Assembly (NCBI RefSeq): GCF_003201475.1 | Contig: NZ_QJJK01000002.1 | Location: 62,001-126,000 of the forward strand | Length of the DNA: 64,000 nucleotides | Direction: 5' to 3' | Source: Chelatococcus asaccharovorans | GTDB lineage: Bacteria > Pseudomonadota > Alphaproteobacteria > Rhizobiales > Beijerinckiaceae | Shown here: piece by piece, positions 49,692 to 59,700 of the stretch | Layout of the letters: each line of letters opens with the position of its first letter | Numbering within the stretch: position 1 is the first letter of the stretch | The notes under the pieces: model-generated | What the model was told of the DNA's origin: nothing | What the model saw: only the letters and a program-made list of their open reading frames with translations | Databases searched by the model: none | Made by a program: the position numbers and the translations under genes

Positions 49692-51749
49692 TCACGCCTC
49701 ATCGGAGGCGGCCGGCAGGTACACGATATGGCGGGCGCGGCCCCAATCGCGGGCCGCCTCCGCCGCGCGCTCGACATCCTCCGCCAGCAAGAAACGCCGT
49801 TCGGCGAGAGCGCCGGCGGCGGCGCGGATTGCTGCGACATAACCGGCAGGCGTGCCGTAGCGCTCCAGGATCGACGGGCGGGGATCGCCGGTGACCTCGC
49901 GTTCCTCGCGCGTCTCAGGCAGAGGGATACAGCTGCCGCTGAAATCGTGCAGCGCGCCTGCGCCATGGCCCGGGATGCGGAGGTTCCAGCCGGTATAGGT
50001 GCCGAGCGGCGCCGCCACCATCGGCGCGCGCAGCCCCGCGCGGTCGTTGCCATCGGCATCGACGGCCGGCACCAGGACGGCATAATGCTGGGTGGTACTG
50101 ACCACAGGCGGCTCGACGATCGCAGCGCCCGCCTCGAAATCCGGCCCGTAGTCGACCAAGGGCAATTCATTCGGTCGCGCGGGCAACGCGACGCCCGGAA
50201 TGGCCGGAAACTGCCCCCGCCACGCGTCCATCGTGACGAGCGTGCCATCGTCCCGGCGCGGCACGGCGCTGGGCGGCGGCGCCTGGCCGTCACGCACCCA
50301 CGCATCCATCGCCTCCAATGTGGCGCGGAAGAAGGCCGAGGTGGCCACGATATTCTGCGCGTTCTGGCACACCCCACGCTGCACCGGCGGCGTGGCGCGC
50401 GGATCGGCCCAATGCTGGGAACTCGCCCAGAAATAAATGCGGACGGTCTCGGGCTGCGGCAGATCGTTGCCCTCGGTATCCGTATGCACGAGCGACCCGC
50501 GACGGTACCAGTATTCGCTGGCCGTCTGCGTGTGGATCACCAGGGGATCGGTCTCCGGCCGCTTCAGGATGCCGTCCTCGGCGCCGGTCAGGTGATCCGT
50601 GCTCACCGCGTAGGAGAAGGGAAAGCGGTCCGACGGATTGAGCCAATCCTCGTATTGGCGCGACGCCGCCACGACGAGATTGGTGAAGCGGTTCATCGTG
50701 GTGCGTCCGCCGCCGGCGATATGGGTCAGCATGCCGTCGAAGACCTTGCGGCCTTGCGCATCGGCATTGAAGCCCCGATGGATGAAGTCGCGGATGCCCC
50801 GCCCGGTCTGTGACCGTCCCCAGCCGTAGAAGCGCAGCGGAGGCGCACCGTCCGCGCGCAGGAGATTGGCCCCGCCTTCCGTCTGTTTGAGGAAGCTGAC
50901 GAGATCGCGCATCGCGGCATAGCCGAGGTCGAGCACGAGCGGATCCCGCGCGGTATAAAGAAGCTCGTAGATCCACCCCGGTTCGAAGCCTGCGGGAATA
51001 TAGAGATGGCTGTCCGACGCGACGATGCCCTGCTCGGCGCCGGAGATATCGCCCTGCCCGCCACGCCCGCCGCCCTCGACGCGGGCGAACTGCCATGCAT
51101 CCACCGGCAGCGCCTCCGCCTCGCTCCACGGATAGCGGCGCCGCTGCAGCACGGCCTCTCCCGTATCGAGCGAGGCCGCCGGCAAGGGCCGCGTGCCGGC
51201 CTTGGCACTGAGCGGCAGCGAGGTCACGCCCCGCGTCTCGACGATGAACTCGGCCCGCACGCGGCCTGTCACGGGACCATCCGGATAGCGCGCCACCGGC
51301 AACCGCGCGACCAGGCGGCCGTCACCCGGCAGGACATCGCCCTGCCACGCGGCGCTGATCACGGTGTAGCCTCGTCGCATCAGGAAGCCGTTGCCGGCAT
51401 CGGCAAGGCTCTGCGGCGCATTGCTGGCGGGACCGTCGTTGTAGAACTGCAGGGCGCGCTTGTTGCCGCGGTTCACGAATTCGACCATCGCCGCGCCGTT
51501 GCCGCGCTCGAGCGCAACCGGCTTGAGGATCCACAGGTCGGTGGATGCATGGACGAGCCCGTCGTCGCCGCGCTGGGCCAGCCCGATGTCGATCATCCAG
51601 GCATAGGCCGGATTCTGCGGGTCGATCGCGACATGCGCGCGGGCGTCCATGCACTCATAGGTGCGCGTTTCGCCCCCCGCTTCGCCGAAAGCGTGCCCTT
51701 CCGCGAAAGGTCGCCTGCGGATGATCTCCAGATCCACCACACCACTCAT
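49692..51749 (-). CDS. Large alpha/beta hydrolase domain protein
   Basis: 685 residues from ATG 51749. Resembles the large uncharacterised 'alpha/beta hydrolase domain-containing' family found in proteobacteria and actinobacteria. A nucleophile-elbow-like motif YGWGRSQTGRGIRDF places Ser near residue 313; IHTQTASEYWYRRGSLVHTD and PVQRGVCQNAQNIVATSAFF are typical later blocks. No signal peptide. Second gene of a leftward operon after the amidohydrolase (43-bp gap). Substrate unknown; esters or lactones are possible. Moderately sure of the family, not of the activity. Confidence 0.78.
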   Translation of the reverse strand: MSGVVDLEIIRRRPFAEGHAFGEAGGETRTYECMDARAHVAIDPQNPAYAWMIDIGLAQRGDDGLVHASTDLWILKPVALERGNGAAMVEFVNRGNKRALQFYNDGPASNAPQSLADAGNGFLMRRGYTVISAAWQGDVLPGDGRLVARLPVARYPDGPVTGRVRAEFIVETRGVTSLPLSAKAGTRPLPAASLDTGEAVLQRRRYPWSEAEALPVDAWQFARVEGGGRGGQGDISGAEQGIVASDSHLYIPAGFEPGWIYELLYTARDPLVLDLGYAAMRDLVSFLKQTEGGANLLRADGAPPLRFYGWGRSQTGRGIRDFIHRGFNADAQGRKVFDGMLTHIAGGGRTTMNRFTNLVVAASRQYEDWLNPSDRFPFSYAVSTDHLTGAEDGILKRPETDPLVIHTQTASEYWYRRGSLVHTDTEGNDLPQPETVRIYFWASSQHWADPRATPPVQRGVCQNAQNIVATSAFFRATLEAMDAWVRDGQAPPPSAVPRRDDGTLVTMDAWRGQFPAIPGVALPARPNELPLVDYGPDFEAGAAIVEPPVVSTTQHYAVLVPAVDADGNDRAGLRAPMVAAPLGTYTGWNLRIPGHGAGALHDFSGSCIPLPETREEREVTGDPRPSILERYGTPAGYVAAIRAAAGALAERRFLLAEDVERAAEAARDWGRARHIVYLPAASDEA

Positions 51750-51792
51750 CCCATCATTCCTCGACAACGCCGGTGCCTCGGGTTTAGTCCCT

Positions 51793-53046
51793 TCAGGCCA
51801 ACCGCGTCTCAAGCTCGTTCTTGTGGAAGGCTCCGCCCTTCATGATCAACCGCAGATTCTTATGCGGATCGGCGAGAAGAGCGACGTCCCGTGTCGGATC
51901 ACCGTCGCAGACGATCAAATCGGCATGCGCACCCGGCGCGACGACGCCGAGGCGCCCGGTCTCCTGCAGGATCTCCGCATTGACGGAGGTCGCGGAACAG
52001 AGAACGTCGAAGGGTGACTGAACGCGGCCGCGGATCGCGAATTCGTCCGATTGGGCATATTCCATCTCGCCCATGAGATCGGTGCCGAAACCGGTTTTGA
52101 CACCGGCATCCGTGCAGGTTGCGAGCATCTCGATGCCAGCGCGATTGACGAGGCGCAGCTTGTCCATCACGTAAGGCGAGAGACCGAGGCGATCGCCATG
52201 CTTTTCCGTCTCCTCGTAGCAGACAAGGGTCGGCACGACATAGGCGCCCTTCTCGACCACGAAATCGGCTGTCTTGCGATCGATGAAATTCGCGTGCTCC
52301 ACGGTGCGCACGCCGCTCGCGACCGCATGATGGATCGCCTCGGCCGTATAGGTATGGGCGCAGACATATTTGCCGCGCCGCGCGGCCTCGAAGACGGCAA
52401 CCTCGAGTTCCTCACGCGTGAACTGGATGTTCTCGATGGCGTCGGTCGGCGAGCCCACACCACCGGAGGCCATCACCTTGATGTGGTCGGCACCCTTGCG
52501 CAACTCGTTGCGGACCACGCGCCGCATCTCGTCCGGACCGTCGGCAAAGCGGTAGAAGAACACGAAGGCGTTGCTGTTGTGGTCGATGTCGTAGCGGTCG
52601 TCGGTCCGCCTGCGATGATCGCCGTGGCCACCCGTCTGGGTCATGGCGGGACCGCCCACGTAAAGCCGGGGTCCGGGAATATACCCCTGCGCCACCGCAT
52701 CCCGGATGCCCACATCACCGCCGCCCACATCGCGCACGGTCGTGAATCCGCGGTCGAGCATCGCACGAATCCGGGGTACGGCGCGCGCCGTCATGAGCGT
52801 GAGAGGCATGCTCTCGTTGCGCGAGGCGACGAGATTGACCGCGAACACATGGACATGCGCATCGATGAGCCCCGGCAGGAGCGTGCGTCCGCCGACATCC
52901 ACCTCGATTGCGCCGACAGGTGCCTTCAAGGGCGTGTCGGACACGTCAGCGATAGCCCCGTCGACCACCAGAACGTCCGTCCCTGGACGCAACGCCTTCG
53001 TCACGCCATCGAAAAGCTTGCCGTTGCGCAATAGGACGGATGCCAT
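51793..53046 (-). CDS. Amidohydrolase family protein (imidazolonepropionase/prolidase-like)
   Basis: 417 residues from ATG 53046 (GAGGGGTCC upstream). Metal-dependent TIM-barrel hydrolase. Ligands: H64 and H66 in LIDAHVHVF, the bridging Lys in DHIKVMASGGVGSP, His in VCAHTYTAEA, His in VEHANFIDR, and Asp in GFGTDLMGE. The beta-sandwich ends (VLLRNGKLFDG and GAHADLIVCDGDPTRD) are present. This subtype includes Xaa-Pro and Xaa-Arg dipeptidases, so peptide or cyclic-amide cleavage is plausible. First gene of the leftward operon, with the repeated operator module ~90 bp upstream. Confidence 0.9.
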   Translation of the reverse strand: MASVLLRNGKLFDGVTKALRPGTDVLVVDGAIADVSDTPLKAPVGAIEVDVGGRTLLPGLIDAHVHVFAVNLVASRNESMPLTLMTARAVPRIRAMLDRGFTTVRDVGGGDVGIRDAVAQGYIPGPRLYVGGPAMTQTGGHGDHRRRTDDRYDIDHNSNAFVFFYRFADGPDEMRRVVRNELRKGADHIKVMASGGVGSPTDAIENIQFTREELEVAVFEAARRGKYVCAHTYTAEAIHHAVASGVRTVEHANFIDRKTADFVVEKGAYVVPTLVCYEETEKHGDRLGLSPYVMDKLRLVNRAGIEMLATCTDAGVKTGFGTDLMGEMEYAQSDEFAIRGRVQSPFDVLCSATSVNAEILQETGRLGVVAPGAHADLIVCDGDPTRDVALLADPHKNLRLIMKGGAFHKNELETRLA

Positions 53047-53135
53047 CGTCAGGACCCCTCGGCGGTTCTTGATTGGTGGCTCGGGATCGCCGAACCTTGA
53101 TGCAAGGTCGCAGTATTGTCGCGATAGCAACGCCT

Positions 53136-53292
53136 GTAAAGTCGTTTGATCAAACGATCGGTATCCTTCTGTTGATCGGCCGGCCATCGCACCGGCGCGG
53201 CTCACCTCAAACGGCTTGCAAGGGGCGCGAAGAAGACGATGGGCTTTAAATCCAGCTTGACGCCGATCCATTCCTGCGATCCTTTGATCAAA
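53136..53292. promoter_or_regulatory. Operator-like modules in divergent promoter of amidohydrolase and dehydrogenase
   Basis: GTAAAGT (53136-53142) and TTGATCAAACGATCGGT (53146-53162) repeat the module at 44434-44460 with identical spacing. Within it TCGTTTGATCAAACGA (53142-53157) is a perfect 16-bp palindrome. A second core, TTTGATCAAA (53283-53292), lies 28 bp before the dehydrogenase start. The arrangement suits one regulator controlling both directions. Confidence 0.7.
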
Positions 53293-53320
53293 TCCTCGTC
53301 GATTGACTGGGCGGTGAACG

Positions 53321-54235
53321 ATGGCGCAAATGACCGTCGGCTTTATCGGAGTTGGCCGGATGGGGCGGCCGGTCGCGCTCCATCTCCTTGCCGCTGGACA
53401 TCCGGTGATCGTCCTGCCGGGCGCGCGGCGCAGTGCGATCCCGGAACTCAGGGCCGCGGGCTGCCTGCTGGCGGAAACACCTGCCGCCCTCGCCGCGGCC
53501 TGCGACGTCGTCGTCACCTGCCTGCCCGCATCGGCAACCGTCGCGCGTGTCGCCACGGGGGCCCAGGGCCTGATCGCTGCGGCGCGGCCCGGCTTCGTCC
53601 ACATCGACCTCACATCCGGCGATCCGGGGACAGATCTCGTCCTCGCGCAGGCGTATACGGAAAAGGGCGCTGCCTTCGCCGACGTCGGCATGTCAGGTGC
53701 GCCGGAACGCGCCGAGACCGGCCAACTCACCCTGATGGTCGGCGCCACCGACGTGATTTTCGCGGAGATCAAGCCTTTGCTTGAGGTCTTCTCCAGCCAG
53801 TGCCTTCACCTCGGCGAGATAGGTAGCGGCCACCGCGCGAAGACGATTATTGCGTCCTATGGCATGGCGATCGCCAATGCCACCGCAGAGACTCTGATTG
53901 TTGCGCGCCACCTCGGCATTGATCTCGGTGCGATCCACAAGGTGATATCGGGCAGCGGCATGAACAGCACCACCTTCCAGACGATGGCGCTCGCCGCTAT
54001 GGGTGAAACGGCCCAGGCCCGCAAACTGACGATCGGCAGCGCGTTAAAGGACGTGGCCAGCTTCGTCGCCATGGCGGACGCGGCAGGCTTTGCAACGACC
54101 ATCGCACCCGCCACGCTGCAGTCACTGACCCGTGCCTGCGCGGCAGGCCACGCCGAGACATTCGTCAGCGATTTGACGGCTGTGTTGTCAGATATCAGCG
54201 GTCACAGCGCTGTGGCGCGCACCGCGTCAGCATGA
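53321..54235 (+). CDS. NAD(P)-dependent dehydrogenase, 3-hydroxyisobutyrate dehydrogenase family
   Basis: 304 residues. N-terminal cofactor motif VGFIGVGRMGRPVALHLL; LTSGDPGTD and ADVGMSGAPERAETGQL correspond to the substrate-binding DAPVSGG block, here altered (Met and Ala). The catalytic Lys is likely the one in GHRAKTIIASYG. beta-Hydroxyacid dehydrogenases oxidise short 3-hydroxyacids or reduce semialdehydes. Divergent from the amidohydrolase, behind two operator-like sites, so probably part of the same catabolic regulon. Exact substrate unknown. Confidence 0.87.
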   Translation: MAQMTVGFIGVGRMGRPVALHLLAAGHPVIVLPGARRSAIPELRAAGCLLAETPAALAAACDVVVTCLPASATVARVATGAQGLIAAARPGFVHIDLTSGDPGTDLVLAQAYTEKGAAFADVGMSGAPERAETGQLTLMVGATDVIFAEIKPLLEVFSSQCLHLGEIGSGHRAKTIIASYGMAIANATAETLIVARHLGIDLGAIHKVISGSGMNSTTFQTMALAAMGETAQARKLTIGSALKDVASFVAMADAAGFATTIAPATLQSLTRACAAGHAETFVSDLTAVLSDISGHSAVARTASA

Positions 54236-54420
54236 CGATGGGCCGCTGCCATTCCATCCATTTTCATATTCCTTCGGTGGAAACCGATGCTCACCCTTCT
54301 CATGCGCCGGTATTTCATGCTTGAAGTTTCATGGACCGCATTTACGATATCCGACACGACGCGCCGATGAACTCAAACGGTCCTTTTAGAACAATCAACG
54401 CTCTTTCCGAGGGACATGAC

Positions 54421-55212
54421 ATGCAGGCTCAAGCACTTCTGGCCAATTTTGCGTCCGCGCTCGCGGCAGGCGACATCTCCGTGGTCGATCTCACGGCGAC
54501 GCTCGGTCCGGACACACCCGTCCTCTACCTTCCGCCGCAGTTCGGCAAAAACACGCCCAGCTTCAAGATGCATGAAATCTCCAATTATGACGCCAATGGC
54601 CCCTGGTGGGCGTGGGGCTGGATGGAGCTCGGCGAACATACCGGCACGCATTTCGACGCGCCTTCGCACTGGATCTCCGGCAAGGATCAGCCCAACAATA
54701 CGACGGACACCCTCTCGCCGCAGACCTTCGTCGCCCCGGCCAATGTGATCGACGTCAGCCAGGAGGTCGCCGCCAATCCGGATTTCCTCCTGACTGCGGA
54801 CCATGTCCGCGCCTGGGAGGCGAAGCACGGGGCGATCGAGCCGGGCTCCTGGGTGTTGATGCGTTCGGACTGGTACCATCGCAACACCAGCACCGAGGCC
54901 TTCCTCAATTCCGATGAGAACGGTCCGCATACGCCCGGGCCGAGCGTCGATTGCGTGCAGTATCTCTTGACCAAAGGCGTGCTGGGCTTCGGCAACGAAT
55001 GCGTCGGCACCGATGCGGGCAGCGCGGCCACCTTCGATCCGCCCTTCCCCGCCCACGCCCTCATCCTGGGCCAAGGCGGCTATGGCCTCGCGAGCCTCGT
55101 CAATCTGGACAAGCTCCCGCCCAAGGGCGCGATGGTGGTGGTGGCGCCCCTCAAGATCGTGAATGGAACCGGAAGCCCGGTGCGGGCGCTGGCGCTCGTC
55201 CCCAAATCCTGA
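54421..55212 (+). CDS. Cyclase family protein (kynurenine-formamidase-like metal hydrolase)
   Basis: 263 residues from ATG 54421, six bases after GAGGGA. Cyclase fold (PF04199): the metal motif HxGTHxDAPxH is seen as GEHTGTHFDAPSHW with His73, His77, Asp79 and His83; NECVGTDAGS and VLMRSDWYHR are further family blocks. Members hydrolyse N-formyl or cyclic amides/isatin-like compounds. The unusually aromatic NGPWWAWGWMELG segment just before the motif may line the pocket. It follows the dehydrogenase gene by 185 bp on the same strand. Confidence 0.88.
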   Translation: MQAQALLANFASALAAGDISVVDLTATLGPDTPVLYLPPQFGKNTPSFKMHEISNYDANGPWWAWGWMELGEHTGTHFDAPSHWISGKDQPNNTTDTLSPQTFVAPANVIDVSQEVAANPDFLLTADHVRAWEAKHGAIEPGSWVLMRSDWYHRNTSTEAFLNSDENGPHTPGPSVDCVQYLLTKGVLGFGNECVGTDAGSAATFDPPFPAHALILGQGGYGLASLVNLDKLPPKGAMVVVAPLKIVNGTGSPVRALALVPKS

Positions 55213-55243
55213 CTTGACCGCAGGCGAAGGCTCGTAGAAAGCA

Positions 55244-55275
55244 TGACAAACCGGTTGAGAGACACCGGTTTGTCA
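55244..55275. promoter_or_regulatory. Perfect 12-bp inverted repeat before marR-type gene
   Basis: TGACAAACCGGT (55244-55255) and ACCGGTTTGTCA (55264-55275) flank an 8-bp centre. It lies 32 bp after the cyclase stop and ~170 bp before the MarR gene. No T-tract follows. It may be a terminator stem for the cyclase transcript or an operator; I cannot decide from sequence. Confidence 0.5.
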
Positions 55276-55442
55276 GATCGAACGCGAGGCTCCGAGCGTG
55301 GCGTCGGTCTGGCTCGGCGCGATGTTTTCACGATCCGGCCTGACAAGCCGGCCGCCGGCCTTCGCGACCGGTGTGCCCGGGAGATGAGCGTGGGTTCTGA
55401 ACAATACGGGGCGAGCTTCGCTCAGGCTCCCGAGAAAGGACT

Positions 55443-55958
55443 TTGACATTGAAGGCGGGACGTTTTCCCAGTGGGCTCCTCCACGGCAAACCCGCGCCCG
55501 ATGGAGGCATTCCGTCGATCGGAGAAATTGGGCTCAACCAGTTCGCGCCCTATCTGCTGAACAGGCTTTCAGCCATATGGAACCTGCAGGTGCAGGAAGC
55601 GCTGAAAGACTTCGGCCTGACGACGACGAAGATGCGCGTGCTGGCGACGCTGTGTGTTTCATCCGGCCTCACCATCAACGAACTCGCCACCTATGCCGTG
55701 ACCGAGCAATCGACGATGAGTCGGACGCTGGATGCGCTGGAGGAACAAGGCCTCATCCGTCGCCGCGCCCGCCCGGACGACATGCGGGTGCGCGAAATCC
55801 ACATCACGGAAGAAGGCCGTGAAACCTTCACCCAGTTCTGGCCCAGCTTTTACGCCATGTACAATGAGATGTTCAACGGCGTCGACGAGAGCGAATTCCG
55901 CGCTTTCATAGCCACCCTCCACAAGCTTTTGCACAACCTCGATCAGCAAAATTTATAG
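55443..55958 (+). CDS. MarR family transcriptional regulator
   Basis: About 170 residues. Winged-helix core: LTTTKMRVLATLCVSSG, LTINELATYAVTEQSTMSRT (recognition helix), LDALEEQGLIRRRARPDDM and the wing VREIHITEEGRETF. Helices at both ends form the dimer. Starts at TTG 55443 or TTG 55449; the latter is better spaced from AAAGGA. An N-terminal ~35-residue extension precedes the fold. It converges on the OmpR-type regulator gene. Ligand and targets unknown; the inverted repeat upstream could be its own site. Confidence 0.88.
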   Translation: MTLKAGRFPSGLLHGKPAPDGGIPSIGEIGLNQFAPYLLNRLSAIWNLQVQEALKDFGLTTTKMRVLATLCVSSGLTINELATYAVTEQSTMSRTLDALEEQGLIRRRARPDDMRVREIHITEEGRETFTQFWPSFYAMYNEMFNGVDESEFRAFIATLHKLLHNLDQQNL

Positions 55959-55970
55959 TATTCCGGACCC

Positions 55971-56011
55971 CGCTCGCAGCACTCCCCCGCCTGGCGAGAG
56001 TGCTGCGAGCG
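55971..56011. terminator. Long GC-rich hairpin between convergent genes
   Basis: CGCTCGCAGCACTC (55971-55984) and GAGTGCTGCGAGCG (55998-56011) form a perfect 14-bp stem with a 13-nt loop, between the stops of the MarR gene and the leftward response regulator gene. No U-tract, but position and symmetry suit a bidirectional terminator. Confidence 0.65.
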
Positions 56012-56017
56012 ACCCGA

Positions 56018-56737
56018 TCAGTTGCAGCCTGGAATAGGCTCGAACATATAGCCTTCGCCACGAATGGTTTTGAACAGTTCGGGTTTGGACGGGTCGGCTT
56101 CGAGCTTCTTGCGCAGGCGTGCGATGCGGATGTCGACGCTGCGATCCGCCTCCCCGAGCGGGCGGCCATGCGCGAGCTCACACAGGCGCTCACGGGTCAG
56201 GACCTGGTGCGGGTGACGCGCGAAGGCTTCCAGCAACTCGTATTCCATGCTGCTGATCTCGATATCCTCGCCTGCGGCATCGAGGAGCCGCTTGCCTTCA
56301 AGATCAAGGCGGAAGCGGCCCAACGACAGCGACCGCCGCGGGCGCTGTGCTTCGAGTGGGCGCGGCGGCACGCGCCGGAGCACGCTGCGGACACGGGCAA
56401 GCAGCTCGCGCACCTCGAACGGCTTGATGAGATAATCGTCGGCGCCATGGCCAAGCGCAACCAGTTTGCTCGTTTCGTCGGCATTGGCCGTCAGCATGAT
56501 GACCCCCATGCGCTCGGCCGTACCGCGCAGTCGCCGCACGATGGATAATCCGCTCTCCCCGGGCATATTGATATCGAGAAGAATAAGATCAGGGGTCTTC
56601 AAGGTCATAAGCAGATCGAGCTCAGCTCCGCTTTCTGCCCCGCTCACCTTGAAACCCTGCATGCCGAGGTAGTCCTCGATCATGCTGCGCAGGCCAGGCT
56701 CGTCATCGACGATAAAGATTTCCGCTGGTGCGTTCAT
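56018..56737 (-). CDS. OmpR/PhoB family response regulator
   Basis: 239 residues. Receiver with acidic pair Asp11-Asp12, phospho-acceptor Asp55 (LLDINMPGESG) and Lys in YLIKPFEVRELL; C-terminal winged helix (ISSMEYELLEAFARHPHQVL, RSVDIRIARLRKKLE, FKTIRGEGYMF). It follows the membrane hybrid kinase gene by 15 bp, so that kinase is the likely donor. The second OmpR regulator at 60358 is on the other side of the kinase, giving one kinase and two regulators. Confidence 0.94.
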   Translation of the reverse strand: MNAPAEIFIVDDEPGLRSMIEDYLGMQGFKVSGAESGAELDLLMTLKTPDLILLDINMPGESGLSIVRRLRGTAERMGVIMLTANADETSKLVALGHGADDYLIKPFEVRELLARVRSVLRRVPPRPLEAQRPRRSLSLGRFRLDLEGKRLLDAAGEDIEISSMEYELLEAFARHPHQVLTRERLCELAHGRPLGEADRSVDIRIARLRKKLEADPSKPELFKTIRGEGYMFEPIPGCN

Positions 56738-56752
56738 TGCGCATCTACCCGG

Positions 56753-59700
56753 CTATTCGACTGCAACCCGGCTATGGCGTCCCGTCTTGCTGGATACCGC
56801 CAGCAGCGGCTGCAGCAACGCCCTCAAAACCTCGATATCGATCGGCTTTTCGATCATCGTCAATCCTTCGCAACGCAGCGTCGTTTCCGCGGTCAAGGCA
56901 TCCCCCGTCATGATTATGACGCGTCCATCGAGATCCGGGCGTTCCTCGGCAATGAACGAGAGCAGGCGCTCACCACCAATGCCAGGCATGCGCAGATCCG
57001 TAAGCACGGCATCGAATGGTTGTTCCGCGAGGAGCTTCTGCGCGTCATAGCCGCTCGTCACGGTCATGACGGTCGCGCCATCACGCTCGAGCGCCTCAGC
57101 AATGAAGTTCGCGATGCTGGCTTCATCATCGACGATCAGGACCCGTCCACTGAGTGGCTGCCGCTGCAACGCCAGTTCGGGCCCGCCGCGCCGTGGCGGC
57201 GCCGCGGAAATCGGCAGTTCGACCCGGCACAGAGCGCCCCCATCAGGCCCGGGATCCAGTCTGATGGTGCCGCCATGGGCTTCCACAATACCGCTGCACA
57301 GCGACAGGCCGATGCCCGTACCGACACCGAGGGGCTTGGTCGTGAAAAAAGGCTCGAAGGCCCGCTGCTTGACCACGTCATTAACCCCATGCCCGGAATC
57401 CAATACGTCGATAACAATAGTCTGGTCGCGAAGCGCCGTCCTGATGATAAGCCGCCGGCGCCCCTCGATGCTTGTCATAGCCTGCATGGCGTTGAGCACC
57501 ACGTTCATGAAAACCTGGTGGAGCTGATCGGCATCCGCCAATATCGCCGGCAAGTCCGGGGCACGGTCGCGGATCACTTCGACGCCGTTGACACGCAGGC
57601 CATAGGCCGCGAGTTCCACGACATCATCGATGATACCTTCGACATCCACCAACTTCTTCTCAACGGGCTTGGATCGCGCCATGGCCAGGAAGCGCTTGAC
57701 GATGCGCGCGCAACGCTCGGCCGCCACATGGACCTCCCTGGCGCGGCGGCGCGTCGGCTCATCCGGCGCAAGCTCCTCGAGCATCCCCGAATAGCCGACA
57801 ACGATGGACAGGGGATTGTTGAGTTCGTGGGCCACACCTGCCAGCAGGGACCCTAAAGCCGCGAGCTTCTCATTCTGGTAGAGCGCATCGCGCTGGCGGC
57901 GCAACTCTTCCTCGGTCATCTTCTGCAATGTCAGGTCCACCGCAAAAATGCCGACGCCGTCGATCGCCCCTTCGGTATTATGCAAAGGAAAACGGATGGC
58001 CAGTGCATCCCGATAATGGTCTCGCCCGGGATAATGCTCTTCGCTGACCTGGACCTCGCCGGTGGTCAGCACGTGGTTGATGCTCGCATCGAGCGCAACC
58101 ATGGCTTCCGTATTGATGAAATCGGACATGCGCTTGCCGGTGATCATGCCGAGTTCACGGCTCAGCATGCGTTCTGCTTCGGGATTGGCCATGACGAGGC
58201 GCCCGTCCGCATCCATCAGCATGATGGCGACCGGCGCATAGGCCAGCAGAGCCGCAAGCCTTGCCTCGCTTTCGCGCAGTTGCATCTCCGCATGCCGTGC
58301 TTCCGTGACGTCACGGAGAAGGATCACTGCGCCGCCATCGGGCATCGCGCTCTGGCGGAAGCTCACCCAACGTCGATCGAAGAGGATGGGATCCCCGCCA
58401 TGCGCCGCGAGCCAGCGTGGATCCAGCAGGTCGCTCAGGTGGCTGCCAATGGCAATCCGCGCCCGGCCGTCCCGTCCGACGAGTTCCGCGAAAGCCTCGT
58501 TATAGAAAATGATATGTCCAGCGGGATCGACAATGGCGAAGCCATCGATCAGGCTCGAGGCCGCAGCGAGGAACCGCGCTTCGCTCTCCTCAAGCTTTTT
58601 CTGGTAGTTGCGGCTGTTGGCGAATGCCTCCGATATCCGTGCGAAGCTCGGCTTCCACCCCTTCGGCAACACGGGTGCTTCAGCTTCGATACCGGCCGCC
58701 TGCGCTCCCAGATAATCCGCCAGGCGAAAGCTCGGCAGGATGTAAGACCTGTGCAGGAAGTGGAGAATGCCCGCGAGCGTGGCGACCAAGCCGCAGAGGA
58801 TCAGCGCGTAGGATATGATGTGAGGGAGAAGGTAGGCGTTCAGATCGCTGTTGGGCAGGACATAGATCAAGCGATAGCCCGAATAAGGTCCGACGCGCGA
58901 TATGACCCAGTTATCATCGACCTGGATGAAATCGCTATCGGTGGTCAGCGCAAGTATCTTCTGCGCCAGACCGTCCGCAAAAAGGTATTCACGCATCTTC
59001 TTGAGATCACCGCCGAACGCCATACCGTTCATGCCAAGTATCTCATTGTGATTGTTGAGTATCGCGACCATTCCGACGGGCTGTTTCATCGGCGTCAGGA
59101 TGGCATCGAAAGCGCTCAAAAGAACATCGGCGGCAACCACGCCGTAGAACTGGTCGCGCACATAGACCGGCGCGGCATGGCTCACCATCGGTCCCGTCCC
59201 GCCTGCATCCTCATAGATGTCCGTCCAGTAGGGGACCCGATTGGTGTTATGCCGAGGCCGGCCGAGCTGATACACGGGATAGCTCTGCCATAGCTCCAGC
59301 AGTTGCCGCATGTCCTTGAATGAGAACCTCTCGGCGAGATCCTGGACCAGTTCAGTGAGGCTGGCCCCGGGGTAGAGCACAACAAAATTGGCCGAGGCGG
59401 GCATGAAATAACTCCAGCGCGCATTCGTGCCGACGATCTGGTCGAGTTTGAGCATCGAGAGCAGTTCGAGGCCGGCATCGACCGGGCCGGCTTCATCGCC
59501 GCGAAGTTGGAGCAATTCCGGGATGCCAAAGATGTTGCCGTCCTCTCGCGCAGTGGAGCCGGGAGCCCATTCGACGCCGGCAAGCGATCCGGTTTTCAGC
59601 GGAACATCCACTGACCGAAATTCGCGCGCGTTGGCCTCGCTGAAACTGCGGCTTTCCATGACGATATGCCGCTCGACCGTCAGCCGCATGTGCTCGACCT

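Noticed and set aside
53047-53772. N-terminal extension of the amidohydrolase frame to 53772
   Set aside because: It would run through the divergent promoter and antisense to the dehydrogenase gene; ATG 53046 has a ribosome site and starts the family domain.
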